Source: Palsa-504 sp963839095
Lineage (GTDB): Bacteria > Actinomycetota > Actinomycetes > Streptosporangiales > Streptosporangiaceae
Assembly: GCA_963839095.1 (NCBI GenBank)
Contig: CAWIUF010000013.1
Location: 117,581-181,580, forward strand
Reading direction: 5' to 3'
DNA length: 64,000 nt
Below, piece after piece: positions 50,456 through 61,692 of this stretch (position 1 is its first letter; the number at the start of each line of letters is the position of its first letter). The position numbers and the translations under genes were made by a program. The notes beneath the pieces were generated by a model that was given only the letters and a program-made list of their open reading frames with translations, did not search any database and was not told where the DNA came from.

Positions 50456-51250
50456 CTATTCTGCGTGGGTAATCGGGAAGTAACCGCCGTGGTCGGTTGC
50501 GCCGGGTCGTCGCTCACCGAGCCAGGTGTTGCACCAAAGGCACGACCACACGAGATTCTCACCCCTGTTGGCGCCACCGTTGAACCGGCTGATCCGATGG
50601 CCTAGCGACCCGATCCGGCGGCCAACTGTATCCCAGCGCATAGGTGCGCCGTCCGGCCGGGATGGCCGATTCTCCACAGCGAGTGAGCCGCAATAAGCAC
50701 ACCGCCCGCGGGCAGCGACGAGCACCTGCCATACGTCGTCCGCACTGACTTTCTCGCTCGGGCTGCCGGACATCAGCCGCGGCCCGTTCGCTTTCTTGGC
50801 CTTGCGCGCGCACCAGGCCCGCCGTTCCGCGGGCGTGGTCTGCGCGATGAAATCCGCCCACGAGGTGAACCGCGGTGCCGGTGACGCGCCTGATTGGGGT
50901 GGCGGCGACGATGGTGCGGGGATGGCCCGGGCAAGTATCGCGGCCGCTTGTTCCGGCTGGAGCGCGGACACGGCTTCGAGCAGCTCGGGCAGCGTCGGCG
51001 TCTCGCGCGGCCAGTTCGTCTCAGACAGCTCCGGGCTGGGCACGCCGCTCGTTGTGCAGGCGCACGGCGTGTAGGCCGGGATCGGTGCTCGGCAATCCGG
51101 GCAGGCGCTCCTGCCGTCCTCACGATTTGCCCGCTGCGCATTTCTGCCCGCGTGCTTGCCGCGATGCGCTGGACAATACTTAGTGGTGACCTGCGACGGC
51201 ACGAAGACCTCGCCGCACTCCGGATACGCGCAGGTGCGACCAGCGATCAT
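50456..51250 (-). CDS. HNH endonuclease with N-terminal zinc motifs
   Basis: A 264-residue protein from ATG 51250, which overlaps the stop of the DUF1998 helicase gene by one base (TAATG), so translation is coupled. The N-terminus has zinc motifs (GRTCAYPECGEVF with KYCPAHRGK, and ACPDCRAPIPAYTPCAC). A Pro/Ala-rich linker follows. The C-terminal ~95 residues are an HNH domain: RGRCAYCGSLAVEN, GHRISRFNGGANRGENLVWS, CLWCNTW, with two CxxC zinc pairs around the H-N core. It is the last gene of the two-helicase operon and the obvious nuclease of that system. Confidence 0.85.
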   Translation of the reverse strand: MIAGRTCAYPECGEVFVPSQVTTKYCPAHRGKHAGRNAQRANREDGRSACPDCRAPIPAYTPCACTTSGVPSPELSETNWPRETPTLPELLEAVSALQPEQAAAILARAIPAPSSPPPQSGASPAPRFTSWADFIAQTTPAERRAWCARKAKKANGPRLMSGSPSEKVSADDVWQVLVAARGRCAYCGSLAVENRPSRPDGAPMRWDTVGRRIGSLGHRISRFNGGANRGENLVWSCLWCNTWLGERRPGATDHGGYFPITHAE

Positions 51251-54200
51251 TAACGGACTGCCGGGACGAGGGGGCGGAGGAAATTGATGGCGGCGCCGCG
51301 GCGGAGTTCTTCGTGGTAGGGCTGGTTGCGGTAGCCGCGGAGGCATCCGTAGCAGGAGGTCTCTTCGCCGCAGTCGCAGCCTGCGACGCGGGCTAGGGCC
51401 GCGTCTAGGACGTCGCTGAAGGAGCGGGCGATGCGGATGGCGCTGCCGGCGCCGCCGGGGACTGTGTCGAAGATGACCAGGGAGGTGTGTCCTCCTGGGG
51501 TCGGGTACAGGGTGCCGTCGATGTCGTCGCGGCTGATCTGCAGTCGTTCGGATACCCCTTCGAGCAGGGCGTAGAGGGTCGAACGCCACTGGTCGCCGGA
51601 CGCGAAGGGCGCGGCGAGGGCATCGAAGGAGATCTCGAGGATGTCCGTCTCGTAGTGGTGGGCCAGGGACCGGGGCTGGAGAGGGCCGGTGCAATCCTTG
51701 TCGCGCAGCAGGTGCGGGTGCTTGGCCGGTGTCTTGCCCGCGACGGCAGTTCCCCAGCCGCACCAGTCGCAGATCAGGTAGCCGCTCCGGTTCGGTCCCT
51801 CGGAAACCGCGATGAGCTGTCCGCGCGAGACCGCGCGGGTCGTGGCGGTCCCGCCGTTGGCCAGCGGCCAGGTGGCCTCTTCGACTTCCGAGGGCAGGGA
51901 CAGCACGTAGGTCGCGCCGTTCCAGCTCCGCCGGGGCGGCGACATTCCCGGACGCTTGGTATCCCGCTGGGCTACGAAGCCGAATTCGGGTACGTAATAG
52001 CGTCGCGGGGTCCCGGTCTGCTGGCACACCGCAGGAAGGGCAGATCGGGTCGAGTGGTTCGTCGCTCTCGCGATAGCCGCCGCACGCTGAGCAGACGGCA
52101 TAGTTCTTACCGAGAAGCTCACGGTCCGGGAGCCGGTAGACGCCTCCGGACGTCCACTGGAGCCCGCCGGCGACGAGTTCGGCGCCGGGAGCGAACTCGT
52201 AGATCGCCGAGGACAGGTCCCGGGACAGGTCGAGCCTGCTGCCGATCCGGCTGTCGGCATACTGCGTCCTGAGCTCGACGGTGTCGGTCGGGAAACCGTA
52301 CTTGGGCAGCACGTTCCGGTTGGCCAGGAAGTTGAGCAGGTTCCGCTTCGTCAGCGTGTTGATGGTCTTCTCGTAACGGTCGACCAGGAAGCCCTGGCGG
52401 TCGTTCACGGCCTGCAGCCGCCGCTCCTCGAAGCCGTCGACGTCCGCCTTGAGCTCGATCCTGACCTTTTCAAGCAGCTCGGCGAGGTACCCGACCCAGG
52501 CGGAGGTGTCCAGGCCGATCTCCGCCTGCACCGATTCAGGCAGGATCCGGGACAGCGACCGGCGGACATCGTCCGGCACCGGGGTCAGGAAGGCCTGTAC
52601 CCGCTGGCTCGGCGGGGGCGTGTTCCCGGGACCGGGCAGGAAGAACTCCCCGGCGTGACGCCACTCTTCGCCGGTGAGGTTCTTGTAGTGCCGGAAGAAG
52701 GCGGCCATGGCGACGGAATGAGCGTGACGCCGGTCGATGCGCTCGTTGCCCAGCGGCACGTAGGGGGCGCGCACCTCGCCGGCCACCATGGCGGCCGGGT
52801 CCTGGTACCGGGACAGGTCGTGGGAGCGGCGCTGAGCGTAGGTCACGACCAGGGCCGCCGAGTCGGTGCGCCGCCCGGCCCGGCCCGCCCGCTGCACGTA
52901 GTTCGCCGTGGTGGGCGGCATGTTCCGGAGCACCACGGACTGCAGCTCGCCGACGTCTACGCCCAGCTCGAAGGTGGTGGAGCAGGACAGGGCGTTGATC
53001 TCGCCGCGGATGAAGCGCTGCTGGATGTCCGCCGCCTCCATGCTGGTCAGCTGGCCGGTATGTTCGCTCGCGCTGAGCGGGACCGGGTTGAGCGAGCGGT
53101 AGAGATGCCGGTAGTGGCCGTCGTCCTGGCCGGGTTCCGGCACCGCGTACTCGTCCAGGGCGCCAGTGCAGCCCATGGTGGTGCAGACGCCCCGGAGCGA
53201 CACCGAGGCCAGGCGGCGGCACTGCTGGCAGCGGTACATCACGTCGGCCGGGCCGACCGGGGAAAGCCTCAGCCAGGTGTGGTCGACCTGGCGGACCAGG
53301 CCGAGCCGTCCGTCGGATGTGCTGGCCAGCCAGCCGTCCCGGAGGCTTTCCAGGAAGCGCCAGCACCCGTGGAGCACGGTGCGGGGATCGGCGGTACTGC
53401 CGAGCGCCGTCAGCAGCCGGGCCATGTAGTCCAGGCGCCGGTTGACGCCCCGGGTCGGCAGCCAGCTGAGCACCTTGCGCTTCGGCTCGGCCGTTCTCGC
53501 CGCGCACGTAGATCGGGCCGCGCCGCGGATCGAACTGCTCGTCGCGGGGATCCACTCCCTCGGGCATCGTGACCGCGCCTTGCTGCCGCAGGCTCCGGCT
53601 GAGCTCGGCGAGCAGGTCCCACGATTCCTGCTCGCTCAGGCCGAGTGCGGTGAGGGCGCGCGGAAGACGCCAGCCGGGCTCACGCCCGAGCTCGACACGG
53701 ATGAGGCCCTGGCCCTCCAGGGACTGGCGGTCGTCGGTGCTGACGATCTCCGTCATCAGCCACAAGGCGGTCTGCCGCTGCCGCTCCTGCCGGGACAGGC
53801 GCCGCGGGAAGATGTGGGCGGCGTCGGCGGCCTTCGACCAGGTGATAGGCGACGTCGTCGACCTGGGCGGCCTCGTCAGCGGCGGCCCGGGACAGCGCTT
53901 CGAGGATGAGGCGCCGGTGCTGGATGGTCTGGTAGCTCGTCTCCAGGTAGGGCGCGAAGAAGGCGGCGGCCTGGCGGCTGTCGCTGAACAGCAGCAGCTT
54001 GCGGCCCTGCCCGGGCTGGTCGGCCTGCTACTTCGTCATCGGCGGCGGGAAGCGCCTGGTAGAGAGCGGTGGTGATGACGGAGGCGGCGGCGTCTCCGCC
54101 GGTTTCGAACTGCCGGACCATGGCGGCGCCGCGCGCCCCGCAGGCCAGGCAGCCCGAGACGGTGTCCTGGGCGGTGGAGAGCCGGCGGACCGGCCACAGC

Positions 54201-55908
54201 ACGGCTCCGCCGCAGGCCACGCCCGCGCAGGCCTTGGTGCCAGCCACGTGCAGCCCGCCGCAGACGGCACACAGGATGGCGTCGTTGGCATCGAGGGATC
54301 GGCCGGCTTCCTCGAGGGTCTCGTCGTCCTCGTCGATGACCGCGGGTGCGTCGCCGAGCAGGAGCCAGGTCCGGCGGTCGGCGGGACGTTGCTGCGGCCC
54401 GAAGACCAGGCCGTCCGCGGTCTGCCGCACCGAACCGGACAGGTACACGGCCCCGCAGCGCTTGCAGGCGGCGAACTCGAACATGGCGGCCGAGCAGGTC
54501 CCGCACGTCTCCCGGCGGGCGAGGCTGACATGCGGGCCGGCCTTGGACAGGCAGGTGTAAGCCCCCTCGCTGGCCCGGGCGAACAGGTGATAGCGAGCCG
54601 GCAAGACGGCTGAGCCCGTGCTGTCACGCAACCGGGCTCCGGCGGTGACAAGAGCGGCGAGGGCCTGGTCTCGGTCGACGTCCGGGGCGAACAGCTCGGC
54701 GGCAAGCTCGGCGAACAGTCGCGGGCGAACGGCCAGCCGTCCCCTCAGGTCCGCGATGCGGCGCTCGTGAGCGAACGTAGCCGCCGCATCGCCGTGACCG
54801 GCCCCGCCGTGAATGCGGGCCAGGCGCAGCAGCTCGGCCGCCGGGTCATCAGCGCGGGCGATGGAGAGGTAAGCGGCCGGATCCAGCGGCCCCCAGAACG
54901 GCCCCTCTGGCATCTTCCGTCTGGTCGCCTTGACCAGGTCCTGCCGGGACTCGTCATCCGGCACCCACTCGAAGTCGGCGTCGAACAACCGCCGCGCGAA
55001 CTCGGTCACGGTGCCGGGGTCATCGCCCACGGTCGCGCTCGTGGCGATGCACTGGAGCGGCCGTTCCCCGGCGACCCGGTCGCGGAGCCGCCGGAGCAGC
55101 ATGGCGAGCTCCGCGGCCTTCGCGCCGTCGTAGACGTGGGCCTCGTCGACGGCGATGAAGCTCCAGTGCCCGCCGTGCGGCCCCTCGAACAGGTCGAGGT
55201 CGGCCGGGCGCAGCAGCAGGTACTCGAGCATGGCGTAGTTGGTCAGGAGCAGGTGCGGCGGCTGCTCGCGCATCTCGGCCCGGCTCAGGAGCTCGTTGGG
55301 CAGCCGGGGCTCGCCCGGGTTCAGCACCGCGAACTTGTCCGCGGCCTGCGAGGCGGTCCAGGGGGTGTCGCCTACGTACCGGCCGAAGGTGATGTGCGGG
55401 GCCTTCGCGAGAAGCTGCCTGAGCCGCTTGATCTGATCGTTGGCCAGGGCGTTCATGGGATACAGCAGCAGGGCGCGGACTCCGGGCCCCAGCTCACCGC
55501 GGGCGTGTTCGGCGGACAGTGCGTTCAGGATGGGCAGCAGGAAGCTCTCGGTCTTGCCGGACCCGGTGCCCGAGGCCACGACGACGTTGCGCCCGGCCGT
55601 GACCTTGCGGATGGCCTGCTCCTGGTGCAGGTAGAGCGGGCGGTTCATCGGCAGCGTTGTCGCTGGCCAGGCGGTGGAAGGAGGGATCCAGGACGCCGCG
55701 GCTGATGAGGCCGGCCAGGGTCACGCCGTGCTCGTACGGCGGCGAGGATTCCAGCAGCGGCCCCTTGGTGAGCAGGCTCCGTGCGTATCTCGCTTTCCAG
55801 GGCCGCGGCGATGCGCGCGTCGCGTACCGGCAGCAGGGACTTGAGGTACCGCTGGTAGCCGTCGATGATCAGGTTGCTGGTGGCCAGCGGGTCGAAGGTC
55901 GACGTCAT
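51250..55908 (-). CDS. DEAD/DEAH-box SF2 helicase with C-terminal DUF1998, several frameshifts
   Basis: About 1550 codons from ATG 55908 (ATGA overlap with the preceding gene). Motif I is VVVASGTGSGKTESFLLPIL, Ia LLLYPMNALANDQIKRL, II VDEAHVYDGAKAAELA, III IATSATVG, IV KLLLFSDSRQAAAFFAPYLE, and V/VI SCSTTFELGVDVGELQSVVL with YVQRAGRAGRR. A Cys cluster lies in the middle (ETCGTCSAAMFEFAACKRCG). The C-terminal DUF1998 has HYETDILEISFDALAAPFAS and the zinc cluster CDCGEETSCYGCLRGYRNQ. Frames must be joined near 55785, 55655, 54025, 53830, 53485 and 52015. No stop lies inside the segments, so assembly errors are possible. DUF1998 helicases occur in DISARM (DrmB) and Druantia (DruE). Here it is flanked by different partners. 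Confidence 0.8.
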
Positions 55909-58900
55909 GCCGTTTCCTCTGCGAGCCGGGTGCGATCCGCTCCGGCGATAAGGGCTTCGGCCAGCACCAGGTCGATGCCAGCCAGGTCGGGCGCCCGCCG
56001 GGCCAGGCCGGCCCAGCAATCGCGCCAGCCGCGTTCGAAGGACCGGCAGGCCTCGTCACCGCGCGCCGCGATGCGGGCCACCAGGGCCAGCGACGCGGAC
56101 ATGGCGGGCAGCGCGAACCATCCGCCCTTCCCGTCGGGGTGGCGGCGCGCCGCGATCTGGGCCCCCGCGGCCCGGTACGGGGAGGCGGCCACCAGGCGTT
56201 CCGCGGAGCGGACGATGGAGGTAGCTTCGCGCGCGGCCCGGGCCACCTCGGCGGACCGGCGGGCGTCGAACAGCTGCCGGGCGGCGGTGAGCCGGGTATC
56301 GGCGTCGAGCAGGGCCTGCGGGACCACGGCGGCGGCCTGCCAGACGGCCTCGACCTGCTCGGCGGACAGGACCGCCAGCCGCTCGGCGTCCGGTCCGAAC
56401 TGGCCGACCTGGGCGTACCGGTCGCGATCGCCCTCGAGGACGGTGGCCAGGTTCGGCCCGCACTGGACCAGGGCCGCGTCGAGAAGACCGGCGGCGCGGT
56501 CCCGGGCCGGGCCAGGTGGCTCGGCGAGGATCCGGCTGCAGAGCACCGCGGCGGCGGCCGGGACCGTGTCCCATAGTCGTTCGGCCGCTCGGGTGCCGTC
56601 TATGGCGGCCGGCCGCGCGGCGGCCAGCCCGCTGCTGATCAAGGCGGCCACGCAGGCACCGGCATCGAGTCCCGCGTCGAGGAAGCCGGTCAGGGCCATG
56701 ACGGGCTGGTCACGCAGGGCGGCCGAGCAGCGTTCGCGAAGATTCGCTGGGGCGCCGGCGCCGATGAGGTCGTCGGCCAGGTGCATGAGCCGCCACAGGC
56801 GTTCCACCTGGCGGGACGGCGCGAGCAGGTCCGTTTCCCTCGCGAGGAACCGGGAGAGGGCCTCCTCTTCAGGGTCGGCGCCGACCGGGATGCCGGGGGC
56901 GTCACACGCGTAGGCGCTGACGGCCGGGCCAGTCGGGCCACTCGGTGACGGTCCACGGATCCTCGACGCGCAGCAGGACGCGCAGCGGGCCCGCGTCGCG
57001 GGCAGCCGGGCGGCAGCTCGACCACTCCGTCCCCCGGCACGGGCACCAAGACCGGCGTGCGCCACGGCGCGCGGACCAGGTACAGGGCTGCGGTCAGACC
57101 CTCGATATGCACGCAGTCGCGGATCCTGAGCTGGCCGGAGCTGACCTCGGCACCGCTGGCCAGCTGCCGGGGCCGGACCAGGCCCACCGGCATGGCGCCC
57201 GGGGACCAGGGCAGGCGGAACTCGGCCCGGCCGTGATGGGCAACAGTCTCGGCCGCCCGGGCCAGGTCATAGCCGGTCAGGCCGGGTACCTGCTGGCCGC
57301 TCGGCGGGATCACCTGGATCCGCTGGGCTCCGGCCCACACCTCGAGGTCGGCCTTGATGACGGTCCCGGGAGCCCGTACGAGCAGGCGGCCGAGATCCGC
57401 CACGGCTTCGGTGGCCGCGTGGATCGGCGCGGCGGTCCACGTCGTCGCGCCCGCGCCCGCGCACAGCAACTCGATATGCGGCGGCGTGATCACGACCGGC
57501 TCGGTCTCGCTGGCCGGCGAGCAGTTCCGCGATATGGGCCTTCTCGGCGGGGCCGAAGCTGAGGCGGGCCGGCTTGACCGCCGCCCCGATCGGAGCTTGC
57601 AGCTCGGCGTGGCCTGGCTCCAGGCCGCTCATCCGCAGGGCCCGGACGGCGGGCCGGTAGCTGACGGAGACGCCCTCGGCGATGAAGACCGTCCGGCGCA
57701 CGCCGCGGCCCAGGGGTCCGCGCACCGTGATTTCGAACGCGCCGAGGATGGGCCGCGGCACGCCTGCCCACAGGTCGACGGTCCCGGTCTGGTCGATTTC
57801 CCGGGAAACGAGAGCGCTGCCGCCCGCGGCCGGCCGGACGTCGGCGTGCCAGCTGATCACCGAGCCGGGTGCGTCGGGCAGCCACAGCTGCGGCGGCTCG
57901 GCGTAGACGGGTGAGCCGTACGGGGTGGTCATCCCGGCCAGCGGCTCGCCGAGCAGGAGGCGAGGGCGGGCGTACCCCTGGACGACGTGCCGCGGGCCGC
58001 CCGCCAGCGACACGGAGCTGGCTTTCTCCAGGGAGGCGAGCTGCAGATGCCAGCCTTCCCAGCCGAACGGCACCGGGGTCTCGGTGATCACCCGCAGCTC
58101 GCCGGCGGTGGTGAGGTCGCGGTCGGCCGGGCGCAGCAGCCAGACATGGTCCGGGGGCAAGGGCAGGTTGGCCGGGAGCCGCCTGCCGTCCTCGGCGAAG
58201 AACAGGATCGGGTCCGAGGGCTGGACGACGTCCAGCTCGCTCACGTGATCCCAGCCGGACGAGCGCGACCTGGACGGAGCGCACCGGCCGGGTCAGCGGG
58301 TGGGCGGTCTGCGGGGCGGCCTCGGCGGACCCGACCCACTGCGCGCGGCTGCGCACCGTGACCGGATCGCCGTCGGCGGTCACCCGCCAGGTCGCGACCC
58401 CGTCGGGCGTCTCGCCGACGGCGGGCAGGATCACCTGGACGCCCATCCCGTAGGGGTCGAGGCCGATCCGCGGGCGCGGGGCCGATCGGTGCGTCGCGGT
58501 CCCGCCTCGCCCCGCCGCCGGCCGGTCGAGGCCCTGCTCCGCGACTTCGGTCCGGGCGGCCTCGACGATGCGGGCCGGGCAGCCGGACGCCGTCCAGGTC
58601 GGGATCGGTCTCGGACAGGCGGTCCAGCAGGTCCAGGCAGCGGTCCACCACGTCCAGGGCGTAGTCGCCGCCGCTGGGTGAGGAACCGCCGGGCGGGCAC
58701 GTGCAGCTCCACCAGCCGCAGATCCCGTCCCGGCGCCGTCGCCCAGGCCAGGAAGCTCTCGGCGTCGAGCCCGGGGTCGAGCCGGCGGCGGGCCAGCAGC
58801 ATCCGGAAGTAGCCGCCCAGGCAGTAGCTCGGGCAGGCCGGCGTGCATCAGGATCGGCCCGACGTAGCGCAGCGGCAGGTCGGGGAACGTCGCCATCCCC

Positions 58901-59274
58901 AGGCGGTCGACCGCCTGGTTGAAGGCGTCCCCCCAGATGCTCTGATCCTGCGCGTTGCCGCTGGTACTCCGCGGCCTCCCACAGCGCGGCCAGTAGATTC
59001 CGCCGTGATAGTTGGTGGCCGCCACGCCGGCCATGGCCGCGGCCAGGCAGGCGGGCCACTGGCAGCAGGAACGCCGGCCCTTGGGTCCGGGGATCCGGCA
59101 GCTCGGCGTAGAGGCGGCCCAGCACCGACGCGACCTGATCGGTGTGGCCGGGACGCAGGTCGACCTCCGCGACCAGGGACGCGCTGCGCAGCTTCGGCGC
59201 CCAGGAGTCCTCGCGCCGGCGCAGCAGTTCCCGCTTGCTGACTTTGCGCGACTGGCGCCGTTCGTGCTGGCCAC
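55905..59274 (-). CDS. Large unknown protein of the two-helicase operon, several frameshifts
   Basis: About 1120 codons, read leftward from a likely GTG at 59274 (VASTNG, then KVSKRELLRRREDSWAPKLR) to TGA 55905, which overlaps the DUF1998 helicase start. The first third is mostly helical (HTDQVASVLGRLYAELPDPR, GDAFNQAVDRLGMATFPDLP). The middle is beta-rich (GMGVQVILPAVGETPDGVAT, DPILFFAEDGRRLPANLPLP, GAFEITVRGPLGRGVRRTVF). The last third is helical (SRQVERLWRLMHLADDLIGA, VEAVWQAAAVVPQALLDADT). Frame breaks are frequent. I recognise no catalytic motif. A scaffold or DNA-recognition subunit is possible, but that is inference. It may be fused to the helicase before it. Confidence 0.6.
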
Positions 59275-61455
59275 GGGCGGAGCCGGGGTCACGAGTGCGG
59301 GCGGGGGCGGGACAGGAGGTGGAGGCGGGGGCGGCTCGACGGCGCCGGGAGGGAGGAACGAGCTCGGCTCGCCGGTGCCGGACACGTAGAGGTGGTCCCG
59401 GGCCCGGGTGCACGCCACGAACAGGACGCAGCGTTCCCGCTGCAGGTCCTGGGCGTGGGCGAGGGGGTCTTCGGTTTCCGGGGTGACGGCTGCCGGTTCG
59501 GGGACCATGCCCTGCTCGACGCCGATGACCGCGACGGCCTGGAACTCCAGGCCCTTCATGGCGTGCATGGTGCCGGCCCGGACGGCCGGGGTGCTGCTGC
59601 GGCCGCTCAGCGAGATGGTCGTGATGCCGGCGGCGTTCAGCGCCTCGCGCGCCTCGCGGACCAGGGCGGCGGACCGGGCCGCCACGCCGATGGCATGCGG
59701 CTCGATGCCGGCCGCGAGCCAGGAGCGGATCTCGTTCGGCTAGAAGGCTGAATTCCTCGGCTCGGCTGGCCGCCTTCCAGCACCTGCGGGCGCGGGCCGT
59801 GCATGGGCGAGCGGTAGCCGAGCAGGGAGTCCACCTCGCCGTCCAGGCCGGTCACCGGGTCGGCGCCGAGCAGCGGCACCGCCCAGGCCAGGATCTCCTG
59901 GGTGGTCCGGTAGTTCAGCGACAGCCGGTGGCTGCGGCCGCGCACGCTGATCCGCAAGCTGGCCAGGGAGACCCGGTTGTCGTAGATGCGCTGGTGCGGG
60001 TCGGCCGCGATGAACAGGTCATCCGGTCCCGGCCGCGACGGCGGCGCGGAGCAGCCGCCACTGGGCCGGGTGCAGGTCCTGGGCCTCGTCCACCAGGATG
60101 TGCCGGTAGCGCGGTGCTCCCGCCTGGCGGAGCAGGTGCGTGGCCTCGTTGGCCAGCTGCAGGTGGGTGGACTGGCGGGCGGCGGCGAGCTCGGCGCGTG
60201 ACCCGCTGCGCGGCCTGCCAGACCTGGCTGCGCTGGGCCTTGGTGAGCGGCCGTCCCCGGCCGGTGCGCAGGCAGGTCAGGTAGGCCTGCTCGGTGTGCA
60301 GGTCCTGGGCCAGGATGACCTGCTCCCACTCGTTCTTCAGGAACGCGGGGGTGAAGGTCAGCCCGGCGTCGGCGGCGGCCTCGCGCCCAGCGGGCGCGCA
60401 GCATCCGCTCGTCCGCGATGACGGGGGTGCCGCGGGCCTGCTTGACGATGCGGTAGGCCAGCCGGTCGACGTTGAGCACCTCGATCCGGCGGCGCGACGG
60501 CTTCGTCCGTGATCAGCAGGTCGAGCTGGGCGCTGAGGGAATCGGCCAGGTTGCCGTTGAAGGTGGTCACCAGCACCGCGGTGTCGGCGGTCCGGCGCGC
60601 GCGGCCAGGAAGGCCGCGCGGTGCAGCACGGTGACCGTCTTGCCGGTGCCGGGGCCGCCGGTGACCTGGGCCGGGCCGGAGTAGCTGGGCCGGTAGGCGA
60701 TCTTGCGCTGGCTCGGGTGCAGGAACGTGCGCCACGCCGCGAACGGGTGGGCGAGGATGAGCTGCAGTTCCTCCTGGCCGGACACGAAGGTGATCTGGCC
60801 GGGGGTGCGCTCCATGGCGGAGACCAGGTCGTCCGGGTCTACCTGCTCGGGGAGGGCGTCGCCGGGAGTACAGCCTGCGCGACCTCCGCCCAGGCCTCGT
60901 CCACGGTCATCCCGCAGGCCAGCGCGTGCAGCGCGGCGTACTGGGCGTCCGGCAGCGCTGGCTGCAGCGCTTCCAGGTCGGCCTCGCTGGTGAGCAGCCG
61001 GACCGTCGGCAGGATCTGCGCGTCGACGCCGAGCCGGGTCAGGTCGGCGTCGCTGACGTCCGCGAACAGCCGCTCTCGGCTTCGGCGGCCTCTGGCAGCG
61101 CGGCTGCAGCTGCCTGGAGGGCGTCCTCGTCGCGGACTTCCAGCACCCCGAGCGCCTGGTTGACGCTGAACCGGCGGCTGGTGGCATAGGCATTCGCCTT
61201 GTCGTGCGGCAGGACCGTGACCAGGCAGTACGTGTCGCCGGTATCGGGAGCCAGCACGACGCCGCGCCAGAGGCTGTCCACTCCATGGTGCGGATCCGGT
61301 CGTCCCGGCTGTGCTGCGGCTTCTCCAGGTGACAGCCCGGGATGAGTGTTGCTTGAGCGAACTTGGCGACGGCCGCATCGACGGCGCTTTGTACGTTTTT
61401 GTCCAGTTTCGCGTATTCCGCTAGGAAAGCTCTTCGCGATCGCCAGGCGCGCCAC
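59275..61455 (-). CDS. UvrD/Rep-like SF1 helicase with RelE/ParE-like N-terminus, many frameshifts
   Basis: About 727 codons from GTG 61455 (GGGGGAGG site upstream). The N-terminal ~90 residues (LAEYAKLDKNVQSAVDAAVA, then PGCHLEK, then DDRIRTM) resemble the RelE/ParE-like domain seen at the start of some UvrD-type proteins. Helicase motifs are I VTGGPGTGKTVTVLHRAAFL, II ILVDEAQDLHPAQWRLL, III FIAADPHQRIYD, IV LSLNYRTTQEILAWAVPLLG, V MHAMKGLEFQAVAVIGVEQG and VI FVACTRARDHLYVSG. A proline-rich tail leads into the next gene without a clear stop. At least ten one-base shifts are needed. First gene of the minus-strand operon. Confidence 0.72.
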
Positions 61456-61558
61456 TGGCCGCACCTCCCCCGCCAGTCACCTCGAGCTGGCTACCCAGAA
61501 AGACATGCTAGACCGCCGGGCGATCGCGGCGATAGAAGAAAAGGTATATTCCGGGCAG

Positions 61559-61587
61559 ATAATTCGGTCCGACTTTGCACACCGCAA
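61559..61587 (-). promoter_or_regulatory. Candidate promoter of the two-helicase operon
   Basis: On the minus strand TTGCGG (61582-61587) and AATTAT (61559-61564) are separated by 17 bases, near the sigma-70 consensus. They sit ~105 bases upstream of the GTG at 61455, in the gap between the divergent helicase and DUF262 genes. Confidence 0.35.
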
Positions 61588-61692
61588 CTGCCGGTCCGCG
61601 TCATGTAGAGTGGCAGGCCTGGCAGCCCGGCGCGTCGTGCGCTAACTGATATTCCTGCTTGCGTTCTTTGAGTACCGGGTGAGGGAGAGATC

